The notes beneath the pieces were generated by a model. The model did not search any database. It was not told the origin of the DNA and saw only the letters and a list, made by a program, of their open reading frames with translations. From Fundicoccus sp052116145 (lineage in GTDB: Bacteria > Bacillota > Bacilli > Lactobacillales > Aerococcaceae): a stretch of DNA of 64,000 nucleotides. This document shows positions 23,722-32,543 of this stretch, piece by piece (position 1 is the first letter of the stretch; each line of letters starts with the position of its first letter). A program made the translations under genes and the position numbers. The DNA lies in the NCBI RefSeq assembly GCF_052116145.1, contig NZ_JBQKLQ010000001.1, forward strand, positions 1 to 64,000. The letters are read 5' to 3'.

Positions 23722-25080
23722 ATGAAAGATCAAACTAAAATAACATTCTGGGGTGGCCTAGATACAATCGGAGGCAACATCGTGAGTATCCAATTCAAAG
23801 ACTACCGCATCATCACTGATTTCGGTGCATTAGCCGGAGTGAATATTATGGATTTACTTAGTAAGGAAACAACCCATTCTCATTTAGCATTAGGACAATT
23901 ACCGGCAATTTCCGGCTTGTATCCCAAAGCAGCCATTGGTGATTTCGAACTGGAGAGTTTTGAGGAGTCAGCCTTAAATACAATTGTCTGTCTTTCACAT
24001 TTACATCTAGATCATTTGGGTGCTTTTGGACAGTTGCCAGAAGAGCTACCTATTTATGCATTAGAAGAAGCTGTTGATTTTTATAAACAGTTAGAAAAAA
24101 CAAGCTTACTGCCTAGTTATGCTGTTAATTGGCAAAAAGTGACTGCAGAAAGTACACTTCAACACGGACCTTTTGAGATTGTCTTTCATGAGAGTGATCA
24201 TGATACAGTTGGCGCTGCAAGTATTTTTATTAAAACGCCAGATTTTAAAATTGTGTATTCAGGTGATTTCCGTTTATCGGGCTTCCATCCAGAAAAAGTC
24301 TTAAACTGGGCTCAAAAAGCACATGAGTTTGATGCGGACCTTTTCCTTGTTGAAGGAACAACATTTAGTCATTTTGCATCTGAGCCTAATCCAGTCGATG
24401 TAGCACTAGCGGAGGTGACACATTCGATTAATTCACCCAATGAAATCAAATTAATGAATTCAATTGAGGCCATCGCTCAAGAACACTCAGAGCAATTAAT
24501 TGCTTTTAATGGTTACCCTCAAAATATTGAACGCTTATTAGTGTTAGCGGAATTATTCACCACTTTAGGCCGAACGCTCGTCATGGATCAGACCTATTTT
24601 GAATTAATGAAGCCTTATTTAACAGGTTATTTGAATGTAAAGTACTTACTTATAGATGGAAATGCGTCAATTGAGGTGACAGACGAAGCGGTTTCTTTGG
24701 AGATGCTTCGTGAGATGCCTCAACATTATATTCTTCAATTTGATTATGAACGTCACGAACATGTATTTACTTTACCTGCGGGTGTATATTTCCATTCGAA
24801 CGGGATGCCACTTGGAAGTTACATGGCAGAATACGAACCTTATGTACGCCGTTTCGTTGAAGCTGGCTGGGAATTTTACCATGCGAATGTTTCAGGACAT
24901 GCATCGCAAAGTGATTTATTATTAGTGAATTACTTGACCCAAGCTAAATTAGTCGTGCCATGGCATACATTTAAACCAGACTTTTATGGTCAAGCAATTG
25001 AAGAAATTGGTTTACAGACTTGGTTACCCGAATACCACGTTGAATACACGGCGGCTGAACTTTCAGATATGATTAAGTAA
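23722..25080 (+). CDS. Metallo-beta-lactamase-fold hydrolase of beta-CASP/RNase J type
   Basis: The 452-residue protein begins with a strand-rich MBL core: TFWGGLDTIGGN, the metal motif SHLHLDHLGA (HxHxDH) near residue 93, SDHDTVGAAS and the metal Asp in YSGDFR. A later VSGHASQSDLL segment resembles beta-CASP motif C (His in a GHAS context), and VPWHTF gives the last His. This suggests a nuclease of the RNase J/beta-CASP group, though it is shorter than RNase J (about 555) and lacks its C-terminal part. ATG 23722 follows AGAGGAG. The 5'-nucleotidase gene starts 16 bp after its stop, so they probably share an RNA. Confidence 0.8.
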   Translation: MKDQTKITFWGGLDTIGGNIVSIQFKDYRIITDFGALAGVNIMDLLSKETTHSHLALGQLPAISGLYPKAAIGDFELESFEESALNTIVCLSHLHLDHLGAFGQLPEELPIYALEEAVDFYKQLEKTSLLPSYAVNWQKVTAESTLQHGPFEIVFHESDHDTVGAASIFIKTPDFKIVYSGDFRLSGFHPEKVLNWAQKAHEFDADLFLVEGTTFSHFASEPNPVDVALAEVTHSINSPNEIKLMNSIEAIAQEHSEQLIAFNGYPQNIERLLVLAELFTTLGRTLVMDQTYFELMKPYLTGYLNVKYLLIDGNASIEVTDEAVSLEMLREMPQHYILQFDYERHEHVFTLPAGVYFHSNGMPLGSYMAEYEPYVRRFVEAGWEFYHANVSGHASQSDLLLVNYLTQAKLVVPWHTFKPDFYGQAIEEIGLQTWLPEYHVEYTAAELSDMIK

Positions 25081-25096
25081 ATTTAGGAGAGTAGAT

Positions 25097-26653
25097 ATGC
25101 AGAAAATTACGATTTTAATGACGAGTGACACACATGGTTACTGGATTGATGTGCCTAATCAACCAGACCAGTCATTATTAAATACAGCGGCGACACTGAA
25201 GCGTTTGAAGCAAGAGTCAACGCATCCAACCATCAGCATTGATTTAGGTGATTTCATTCAAGGATCAGCATTTGCGACTTATTGTAGTCAAATTGCTGAA
25301 AATGGGAGTGTATTTGCTAGAGCGATGAATGATCTTGCTTATGATGCACAGATTATTGGGAATCATGAGTTTAATTTTGGTCCTGAGTACCGTGAAAGTA
25401 TTCTGAACCAAATCATGGCACCAATTATCTGTTCTAACATTGTCGATGCTCAAACAGGTCAACCTGTTTTAGGTCAACCTTATAAAGTAATTGAAGTTGA
25501 AGGAATTAAAGTCGGCATCATTGGAACGACGACTCATTACATCCCCAATTGGGAATTACCTAAACATTATGAAGGTTTAGCCTTCAAAGATGCATTCGAG
25601 ACAACGAAGTTTTACGCTGAGCAGCTTCGCTCTCAAGTGGACGTTGTGGTGGTGGCTTATCACGGTGGCTATGAAAGAGATTTGGATACTGGCGAAGCAT
25701 TAGAAGACTTAACAGGTGAAAACCAAGGGGCACGTATGTTACAAGAAATCCCTGAAATTGATGTCTTGTTAACGGGCCACCAACACCGTTTAATTAATCA
25801 ACAAGTTAATAATGCTTGGACCGTTCAACCGGGTTATGCGGGTGAGTGTGTTGCGTCCATAACACTGACTTTAGACAATAAAGAAATTGTGCATATGACA
25901 GGAGAGCTTCATGATACAAGCCTGGACGCTGCAGATACTGCCATCAAAGACGTGGTTAATCCAGAACGTACAATAGGAGAGCAGTGGTTGAAACAAGTCT
26001 TAGGTACGGCGAAATTAGACGTGCCAGTTGCAGATGCTTTTGAAGCGCGTCTAACAGGGACACCTTTTGTTGAACTACTTAACCAACTACAATTAAAAGA
26101 AACAGGTGCCGACTTTAGTGCTGTCACATTAATCAACGAATCATTTGTGAAGTTTAAAGGACCGGTGACTAATGAAATTTTACTGGAAGTCTATCCTTAC
26201 TATAATCGTATAGCGAAAGTTCAACTAAGCGGACAAGATCTATATGAGATCGTCGAATTCAACTTAGAATATTGGACTTTAAATGAAAAAGGTGAGGTCC
26301 AAGTCAACCCTGATTATATTGACCCTAAACCGCGTCATTATAATTATGACTTATTTACAGGTTTGACAACCATCGCAAACTTGAGCAAACCGCTAGGACA
26401 GCGTGTCGAGCAATTGCTTGATGAACGGACACAATTACCAATTGAAAGAGATCAAACTTATACAATTGCAGTGTCTCAATACCGTGCAGTTGGCGGCGGC
26501 GATTATAAAACCTACACCCCGGACAAAATAGTCTCGATTAGTGAGATTGATATCGCAACTCGTTTGCGTGAAGCCTTGGCAGACTTTACGTCTAAAAACT
26601 GGGCAGCGATTAATGCGAATTATCGACATGTTGAGTGGTTAACGCATTCCTAA
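25097..26653 (+). CDS. Bifunctional metallophosphatase/5'-nucleotidase-like protein
   Basis: The 518-residue protein has the calcineurin-like motifs ILMTSDTHGYW, DLGDFIQG, IGNHEFNFG, VAYHGGYERD and LTGHQHR. A 5'-nucleotidase C-terminal domain follows (ALINESFVKF-like block at about 345-370; VAVSQYRAVGGGDY near 455). It matches UshA/YfkN-type enzymes but has no signal peptide, wall anchor or repeats, so it should be cytoplasmic. The likely reaction is release of phosphate from nucleotides or cyclic nucleotides. ATG 25097 follows TTAGGAGAG. Confidence 0.88.
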   Translation: MQKITILMTSDTHGYWIDVPNQPDQSLLNTAATLKRLKQESTHPTISIDLGDFIQGSAFATYCSQIAENGSVFARAMNDLAYDAQIIGNHEFNFGPEYRESILNQIMAPIICSNIVDAQTGQPVLGQPYKVIEVEGIKVGIIGTTTHYIPNWELPKHYEGLAFKDAFETTKFYAEQLRSQVDVVVVAYHGGYERDLDTGEALEDLTGENQGARMLQEIPEIDVLLTGHQHRLINQQVNNAWTVQPGYAGECVASITLTLDNKEIVHMTGELHDTSLDAADTAIKDVVNPERTIGEQWLKQVLGTAKLDVPVADAFEARLTGTPFVELLNQLQLKETGADFSAVTLINESFVKFKGPVTNEILLEVYPYYNRIAKVQLSGQDLYEIVEFNLEYWTLNEKGEVQVNPDYIDPKPRHYNYDLFTGLTTIANLSKPLGQRVEQLLDERTQLPIERDQTYTIAVSQYRAVGGGDYKTYTPDKIVSISEIDIATRLREALADFTSKNWAAINANYRHVEWLTHS

Positions 26654-26674
26654 GATGGTCATTCAAGCACCGAT

Positions 26675-26703
26675 TTGACTAAAGCTGACATTTGCTGTAT
26701 ACT
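26675..26703 (+). promoter_or_regulatory. Promoter of the DUF896 gene
   Basis: TTGACT is 17 bases from TATACT, near consensus. The predicted leader is about 43 nt and ends in AAAGGAGTGG. The TTG of the -35 box happens to open a longer in-frame reading frame, which is therefore not the true start. Confidence 0.85.
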
Positions 26704-26752
26704 CTTCATATATTACGAAATCGTAATAACTTTTTGTAAAGGAGTGGTAAGC

Positions 26753-27079
26753 ATGGATATGAAATTAATCATACAAGGTATCAATTATTATGCGAGAAAA
26801 GAAAAAATGTATGGGTTGGATGAAAGAGAAATAGCGTTACGACAAGAATTACGTGAAAGCTATATTAAACTCATTCGCTTATCATTTCAAGACCAAATCG
26901 AGCATGTAAAAGTAGTAGACATCGAAGGTAACGATTTAACTCCCGAATTCCTAAAAGGTATTCAACGTGGAAAACAAATACATGGTCGACACTTGGAACC
27001 TAAAAATGATTTGCCAACTAAGATGGAACAATTCTTAGCAGGAATCGAAGAATTCGATCCAGAAGAAGACGAGCAATAA
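26753..27079 (+). CDS. DUF896 (YnzC-like) small protein
   Basis: The 108-residue product contains the DUF896 pattern: INYYARKEKMYGLDEREIALRQELRESYIKLIR and then DxEGNDLTPEFLK. Family members are usually 70-80 residues; this one has a longer acidic tail ending in EEFDPEEDEQ. ATG 26753 has AAAGGAGTGG 7 nt upstream. It is a single gene between a good promoter and a terminator. Its relatives are small cytoplasmic helical proteins of unsettled function. Confidence 0.85.
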   Translation: MDMKLIIQGINYYARKEKMYGLDEREIALRQELRESYIKLIRLSFQDQIEHVKVVDIEGNDLTPEFLKGIQRGKQIHGRHLEPKNDLPTKMEQFLAGIEEFDPEEDEQ

Positions 27080-27112
27080 CAGTTTTTTTATTAAAAAAAT
27101 TAATTTTATGAA

Positions 27113-27158
27113 TAGCCTATTAAAGTCAGCTCGTCTGATTTTAGTAGGCTGTTTTGTT
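27113..27158 (+). terminator. Terminator after the DUF896 gene
   Basis: AGCCTATTAAA pairs with TTTAGTAGGCT (one G-U) around a GTCAGCTCGTCTGA loop, and TGTTTTGTT follows. Confidence 0.8.
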
Positions 27159-27305
27159 ATATTGATGAGCGACGTCTAATGTAAAATGAGAACAACATGA
27201 TAAAACGGTGATGTTAATATTAAATCGTTAAAAATTTACGAAAAATTTACAATAATCTGTTACTATTGATTCGAATGCTTTGAAAATTGAAGTTGAGGTG
27301 AAAGA

Positions 27306-28343
27306 ATGCAAGTTAGATTTGAAAACGTGACAATGCAATTCGAAAATAAGAAAGTGTTGGACCAAATAAATTTTACTTTGCCTAGCAAAGAATTAATCTC
27401 TTTTTTAGGTCCTAGTGGTTGTGGTAAGTCAACGACCTTATACCTGATTTCTGGCCTATTGAATGCCACATCTGGAAAAATATTTTTCGGAGACAAAGAT
27501 GTGACTAAACTTGATCCAGTAAAACGAAACGTTGGGTTAGTATTCCAAAATTATGCTTTATATCCCCATTTAACAGTTCGCGAGAATATTATGTTCCCAC
27601 TAAAGATGGCTAAGCTATCTAAAAAGGAACGTAGCGAGCGTGCAGAAGAGATGGCATTATTGACGAAAATTGCTGATCAATTAGATAAATATCCACGCCA
27701 ATTATCGGGTGGTCAACAACAAAGGGTCGCCATTAGTCGTGCTTTAGCAAAAGAACCAGAAATACTCTTAATGGATGAGCCATTAAGTAACTTGGATGCA
27801 CGTTTGAGAATTGAAATGCGTGAAGAGATTCGTCGTATTCAACAAGAAACGGGTGTTACCACAGTATTTGTTACCCATGACCAAGAAGAAGCGTTGAGTA
27901 TTGCGGATAATGTTATGGTACTTGAAAGTGGAGAAATCCAACAAATGACAGATCCAGTGACGCTTTACCGTAAACCAAGCAACTTGTTTGTTTCCAAATT
28001 TATCGGCTCACCTATTATTAACACCTTTACTAAAGACTCATTAGCTTTGAATCCAGAGTCAGCTTTAATACAAGAAAATTGGATGACTTTAGGCATTCGT
28101 TCAGAGCACTTTACGTTAGGAAATGAAGAAGATTACTTAATCCGTGCGGTCATTCAAAGAATCGAAACAATTGGTAAAGATATTACAATTCATTGTGAGT
28201 GGCAAGGTGAAAAATTTGTGGTGTCCGACTTAGAAACAGATTCAATTGTAGGAGATACACTTTACCTAAACGTTAGCCCAGACAACTTGTTATTATTCGA
28301 TGAGAATGAACAACTAGTTGAAAGAAGGGTTGAGAATGAATAA
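27306..28343 (+). CDS. ABC importer ATPase, MalK/UgpC type
   Basis: The 345-residue protein has Walker A GPSGCGKST, Q-loop VFQNYALYPHL, signature LSGGQQQR, Walker B ILLMDEPLSNLDARL and switch His VTHDQEEA. A C-terminal TOBE-type regulatory domain begins at about residue 240 (LGIRSEHFTL). The C-terminal domain and LDARL are typical of CUT1 carbohydrate and glycerol-phosphate importers. It is the first of four genes (ATPase, two permeases, binding protein). ATG 27306 follows TGAGGTGAAAG. Confidence 0.94.
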   Translation: MQVRFENVTMQFENKKVLDQINFTLPSKELISFLGPSGCGKSTTLYLISGLLNATSGKIFFGDKDVTKLDPVKRNVGLVFQNYALYPHLTVRENIMFPLKMAKLSKKERSERAEEMALLTKIADQLDKYPRQLSGGQQQRVAISRALAKEPEILLMDEPLSNLDARLRIEMREEIRRIQQETGVTTVFVTHDQEEALSIADNVMVLESGEIQQMTDPVTLYRKPSNLFVSKFIGSPIINTFTKDSLALNPESALIQENWMTLGIRSEHFTLGNEEDYLIRAVIQRIETIGKDITIHCEWQGEKFVVSDLETDSIVGDTLYLNVSPDNLLLFDENEQLVERRVENE

Positions 28344-29232
28344 GAAACCCACACTAAAAAGCACCTTACAGGCCTTATTGTATTTAGCTCCCATGTTGTT
28401 TTTTATTGGTGTGTTTACCGTCTATCCGATCATCAAGTCTTTCGATATGAGTTTTTATCTGAATTACAATATGTTAAGTGGCTCGATTGATGGGCGAGGT
28501 TTAGACAATTATCTTGAAATTTTCAACGATCCTAGCTTTTATACCGCATTAAAAAATACCGGTATTTTCATCATAGGTGTTGTACCGGCATCAATCGTCA
28601 TTTCGGTTTTGATTGCCCTAATGTTAAATCAAATTCCAATTTTCAAAAGTTTCTTCCGAACGGTTTACTTCTTACCCTTTGTAACAAGTACGGTAGCCGT
28701 GTCGATTGTCTGGAGTTGGTTATATCACTCGCGTTACGGATTGATTAACTTTATTTTAGGCCTAGTCGGGATTGATGCAATTAATTGGTTGAATGATCCA
28801 AAAATGGCTTTACCAGCCGTGATTATCATGTCTATTTGGAAGGGCCTTGGCTTTAATATCCTACTGACTTTAGTTGGTTTAGGAAACATATCTGAAGACT
28901 ACTATAAAGCCGCTAAGATTGATGGAGCGAATGCATGGAATAGGTTCTGGAATATTACGGTTCCCTTACTGCGTCCGACCTTATTCTTATTATCAATTGT
29001 TGGTATTATTAACGGTTCGAAAGTATTTGATGAAGTGTACTCATTATTTAATGGACGTCCAGGCCCAGCAGGCTCTGCGACCACTTTAGTCTATTACTTA
29101 TTCCAAAAATTCTATGTGCAGTTTGAATACGGCGTAGCTGCTGCATCGGGCATTATTTTATTCGGAATTGTCCTGATTATAACCCTCATTCAATATGTTG
29201 GAAATTCCTATTTTGAAAAAAGAGGAGGATAA
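28336..29232 (+). CDS. CUT1-type ABC permease (MalF/UgpA-like)
   Basis: The 298-residue membrane protein has six predicted helices. The first is ALLYLAPMLFFIGVFTVYPI. The EAA loop is YYKAAKIDGANAWNRFWNITVPLLRP. The ATG at 28336 overlaps the ATPase stop (ATGAATAA), and AGAAGGG is 9 nt upstream; a start six codons earlier lies on that ribosome site. It pairs with the next permease as a heterodimer. The order ATPase-permease-permease-binding protein and the UgpA-like sequence suggest sugar, glycerol-3-phosphate or phosphodiester uptake. Confidence 0.93.
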   Translation: MNKKPTLKSTLQALLYLAPMLFFIGVFTVYPIIKSFDMSFYLNYNMLSGSIDGRGLDNYLEIFNDPSFYTALKNTGIFIIGVVPASIVISVLIALMLNQIPIFKSFFRTVYFLPFVTSTVAVSIVWSWLYHSRYGLINFILGLVGIDAINWLNDPKMALPAVIIMSIWKGLGFNILLTLVGLGNISEDYYKAAKIDGANAWNRFWNITVPLLRPTLFLLSIVGIINGSKVFDEVYSLFNGRPGPAGSATTLVYYLFQKFYVQFEYGVAAASGIILFGIVLIITLIQYVGNSYFEKRGG

Positions 29233-29238
29233 TTCAGT

Positions 29239-30060
29239 ATGAAAAACGTCTTTAAGTTAATTGCACTATATAGTATCTTGTTCCTAGGAAGTATCATCAT
29301 GGTGTTACCTTTTTACTGGATGATTACGACGAGTTTAAAATCAGGTGGGGAAGCAATTCAAGTCCCACCCTCATGGTTGCCTGAAAACTGGCTTTTCTCG
29401 AATTACCAGAAAGCACTTGAAGCAGCCCCATTTGCCCGCTACTTTATCAACAGTGTGATTGTTACATTCACATCGACAGTGGGCGAGTTAATTACGAGCA
29501 TTTTGGCAGCCTTTGCCTTTGCTAAACTAAAGTTTTGGGGTAAAGATATTCTGTTTTTATGTTTGTTAGCAACAATGATGGTGCCAGGTGAGTTAATGAC
29601 CATCCCGAACTTCGTCACATTGGCGAGCTGGGGCATGATTAACACTTATTGGGCGCTAATTATTCCCTGGTTAGCAAGTGTATTCTCAATCTTTACGTTA
29701 AAACAATCCTTTCAATCAGTTCCTGATGAACTTTACTATGCAGCAAAAACTGATGGAGCAAGTGACTGGCGTTTCCTTTGGGAAATGATGGTACCACTTT
29801 CTAAATCTTCTATTGTGGCAGTAATGATTCTGAAAGTGATTGGAAGTTGGAATTCGTTCATGTGGCCATTAATTGTCACGAACGACACAGCACTACGTAC
29901 TTTACCAGTAGGGTTACAAGCCTTTACGACCGAAGCCGGAACAAAGTTTGAATTGTTAATGGCTGCGTCGACATTGGTAGTTATTCCGATGGTTGTCATT
30001 TATTTATTGTTGCAAAAGCACATTATTCAAGGCATTTCTCGCTCAGGCTTGAAAGGCTAA
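29239..30060 (+). CDS. CUT1-type ABC permease (MalG/UgpE-like)
   Basis: The 273-residue membrane protein begins with a helix SILFLGSIIMVLPFYWMITTSLK, typical of the MalG/UgpE side, and has EAA loop LYYAAKTDGASDWRFLWEMMVPLSK. It begins 6 bp after its partner's stop, with AGAGGAGG as ribosome site. It forms the channel with the preceding permease. Confidence 0.93.
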   Translation: MKNVFKLIALYSILFLGSIIMVLPFYWMITTSLKSGGEAIQVPPSWLPENWLFSNYQKALEAAPFARYFINSVIVTFTSTVGELITSILAAFAFAKLKFWGKDILFLCLLATMMVPGELMTIPNFVTLASWGMINTYWALIIPWLASVFSIFTLKQSFQSVPDELYYAAKTDGASDWRFLWEMMVPLSKSSIVAVMILKVIGSWNSFMWPLIVTNDTALRTLPVGLQAFTTEAGTKFELLMAASTLVVIPMVVIYLLLQKHIIQGISRSGLKG

Positions 30061-30103
30061 CGTTGTAGAATGCTCACATGATCTCTCAGGAGGGAAAATA
30101 TTA

Positions 30104-31378
30104 ATGAAAAAGATTAAATTAGTAGTTGCAGCTTTAGTTGCATTGGCAGTATCAAGCGTATTCGCACCTTTGGCATCTGCCCAAGAGAAAGTACAAGTTA
30201 CTCTCTGGCATGCAATGAATGGTCCTCACCAAGAAATGATGACAACATTAGTAGAAGAATTTAACTCATCTCAAGATACAGTAGAAGTGGTTGAGCAAAA
30301 CCAAGGTGACTATAGCACCTTACAACAATCAGTCATGGCATCTGCTGCATCTGGTGATTTACCAACAATGACTCAACTGACTTCATCAAACACACCAGAC
30401 TACAAAAACCAAGGCTTATTGTTAGCTTTAGACGGTTTAATGACAGATGAAAACGGCTGGACTACTGAACTTAAAGACGGTATCTTCCCAGGATTCATCG
30501 ACGGTGTAACTTACGATGGAGAAATTTTCGCTATTCCATTTTCTAAATCGGTTCGTTTAATGTATGTAAACGAAGACTTATTAGCTGAAGTTGGCGCAGA
30601 AGTACCAACAACTTGGCAAGAAGTTTTAGATTTAGGAGTGGCATTAGATGAAGCTGGAATTGATACACCAGCAATGGGTCTAGAAAATAGTATTTCTATG
30701 GAACTAGAAACAATGGCTCGTCAAAACGGCGCAACTTGGATTGCACCTGACTTATCAGCAGTAGAAATTGCTTCTGAAACAGCAACAGAGCCCGTTCAAT
30801 TCATTTATGATTTAATTGCTGAGGGACACGCTCGTACAGCTGGTGAAGACGGCTTTATGTCAGGCCCATTCTCATCAGGTGAATCTGCATTATACATCGG
30901 TTCATCAGCTGGTTTATCTTATGTATTACCTGGTATTGAAGAATCTGGCATCACTTTAGGAACAGCTGAAATTCCAGTGTTTGGCGAAGGTGAGCCATTA
31001 ACATTATTTGCAGGTAACGACTTAGGAATTTTCTCTTCTGCTACTGAAGAAGAACAAGCTGGCGCAGCACAATTTATGGCTTTCTTATTAGAAGCTGACA
31101 ATACAGCTCGTTGGGCATCAGAAACAGGCTACTTACCAATTACAAGTCAAGGTACAGAATCTGACACATGGACAACATTCTTGGAAGAAAATCCATTAGT
31201 AGAAGCAGCTTCTACAGAATTAACTTACGGAATGTCTCAACCAGGTTATGTAGGCGCATCAGAAGTCTTTTCTGAAATCGAAATGGCAATTGAAAGAATT
31301 TTATTAAGTGACTCAGACAGCACAATGGAATTCCAAACAATTGAAGATTTAGTAAAAGGCCACTTAGGTTTAGAATAA
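30104..31378 (+). CDS. Family 1 extracellular solute-binding protein (UgpB-like)
   Basis: The 424-residue protein begins with a signal peptide (KKIKLVVAALVALAVSS, cleavage near PLASA-QE). It then has VTLWHAMNGPHQEMMTTLVEEFN and a conserved VTYDGEIFAIPFSKSVRLMYVNEDLL block of UgpB-type binding proteins. Unusually for a Gram-positive importer there is no lipobox Cys anywhere in the leader, so it is not a standard lipoprotein. How it stays at the cell is unclear. ATG 30104 follows AGGAGGGAAA. It is the last gene of the transporter operon; G3P, glycerophosphodiester or oligosaccharide are candidate ligands. Confidence 0.9.
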   Translation: MKKIKLVVAALVALAVSSVFAPLASAQEKVQVTLWHAMNGPHQEMMTTLVEEFNSSQDTVEVVEQNQGDYSTLQQSVMASAASGDLPTMTQLTSSNTPDYKNQGLLLALDGLMTDENGWTTELKDGIFPGFIDGVTYDGEIFAIPFSKSVRLMYVNEDLLAEVGAEVPTTWQEVLDLGVALDEAGIDTPAMGLENSISMELETMARQNGATWIAPDLSAVEIASETATEPVQFIYDLIAEGHARTAGEDGFMSGPFSSGESALYIGSSAGLSYVLPGIEESGITLGTAEIPVFGEGEPLTLFAGNDLGIFSSATEEEQAGAAQFMAFLLEADNTARWASETGYLPITSQGTESDTWTTFLEENPLVEAASTELTYGMSQPGYVGASEVFSEIEMAIERILLSDSDSTMEFQTIEDLVKGHLGLE

Positions 31379-31412
31379 ACTTCATCCAACAACAATAAAT
31401 AAATGACGAGAA

Positions 31413-31443
31413 ACTAGGATACTTCGGTATGCTAGTTTTTTAT
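31413..31443 (+). terminator. Terminator of the solute-importer operon
   Basis: ACTAGGATAC-TTCG-GTATGCTAGT is a 10-bp stem with one mismatch and a stable UUCG loop, followed by six T. Confidence 0.93.
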
Positions 31444-32028
31444 TTAGGGAAAATAAGCCAAACACAAGCCACGCAGCCGCCACATCATGAAAAACGCCCC
31501 CCCTCTGGTTTCTTGGCACCTTACTAAAGTCTCCCATTACTCTGCCGTTCTAAATTGCTTTTCACTACTTCTAATTGTCCCCGTTAGCATCTAAGTGGCT
31601 GCGTTAGAATTAAACTGACAATAAGATTTTTATTTTAACAGGCTGACTGATAGGTTAAATCGACTTGTTCCCCACCTAACGTGCCCACTCATTTCTTTAG
31701 TTAAAACGTCAAAGATGATCGATTCTACTAACATCGAGCACAAAACGAATGAAGGTCATTTTTTGGTAAAAAGGGTGTGAAAATCGACTCAAGACTGGAT
31801 ATTCGTTAAAATAGACGAAAGAGTAGAAAGGGTGTGTCAGTCTGGTAAAGAGGTCTGAAGATTCAAAAAGGTTGCCAATAAAATAGCAGCGGATAGACTA
31901 GTTATGGTCAGAGGTGAAACATTAAGAAATGAGAAGGAAAAAAGCTGTCATAAGAAAGGCACTGAATAATTTCGCTAAACAATCGAAGCAATACTGCTTT
32001 AAATTTATAAAGAGGGAATGAAGATATA
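31444..32028. other. Non-coding stretch of about 585 bp
   Basis: No reading frame with a ribosome site, RNA gene or tandem repeat is apparent. A short frame near 31880-31960 (KIAADRLVMVRGETLRNEKEK) has no start and may be chance or the remnant of a lost gene. The last 20 bases hold the ribosome site AGAGGGAATG of the next gene. Confidence 0.5.
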
Positions 32029-32448
32029 ATGGATATGAATAAAGAACTTAAAGATGTGAAAGACCAAGCCGAAATCGTTCGAACCTTAATTGAGCAAGCT
32101 CTGGAGAAAATCGATAGTGCAAGAAATTGGGGGCTCTATGATATATTTGCAGGTGGCATGATTTCAAGCATGGTCAAAAGAGGGCGCATGAAAGAAAGTA
32201 ATCAATTAATGGAAGAAATCGAACTGGCGTTGCAAAGATTACAAAAAGAGTACGGTGACATCAACTTGGAACTACCCGAGCAGTTAAATTTAGATTTTGC
32301 TTCTGAAATGTTTGATGTCTGGTTCGATAACATTTTTACAGACCTTTCCGTCCAGAGTAATTTAAAAAAACGCCGTGAACAATTAGTCTATCTCTATGAC
32401 CAAGTCGACGAATTAGACAAGCTGATAACAATCGAATTAAACAAGTAA
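32029..32448 (+). CDS. Small helical protein of unknown function
   Basis: The 139-residue product has no signal peptide or membrane helix. Residues 1-35 and 100-139 have coiled-coil character (VKDQAEIVRTLIEQALEKID; NLKKRREQLVYLYDQVDEL). Between them lies a distinctive SARNWGLYDIFAGGMISSMVKRGRMKES segment that looks conserved rather than random. The start may be the first ATG (32029) or the ATG two codons later. It stands alone between a gene-free stretch and a convergent transporter. I do not recognise a function. Confidence 0.75.
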   Translation: MDMNKELKDVKDQAEIVRTLIEQALEKIDSARNWGLYDIFAGGMISSMVKRGRMKESNQLMEEIELALQRLQKEYGDINLELPEQLNLDFASEMFDVWFDNIFTDLSVQSNLKKRREQLVYLYDQVDELDKLITIELNK

Positions 32449-32465
32449 GAAAACTTAATAGCGCA

Positions 32466-32514
32466 AACACACACGCTAATCAGCCTTTGATGAAGGTTGA
32501 TTAGCGTGTGTGTT
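32466..32514. terminator. Bidirectional terminator
   Basis: ACACACACGCTAATCA and TGATTAGCGTGTGTGT form a 16-bp perfect stem. It ends both the plus-strand unknown gene and the minus-strand MFS gene. Confidence 0.9.
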
Positions 32515-32543
32515 ATTTACTCCTATTTACAATAACGACCAAA

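Noticed and set aside
26675..26752. N-terminal extension of the DUF896 protein
   Set aside because: The extension begins inside the -35 box of a near-consensus promoter. The ATG at 26753 has the proper ribosome site.
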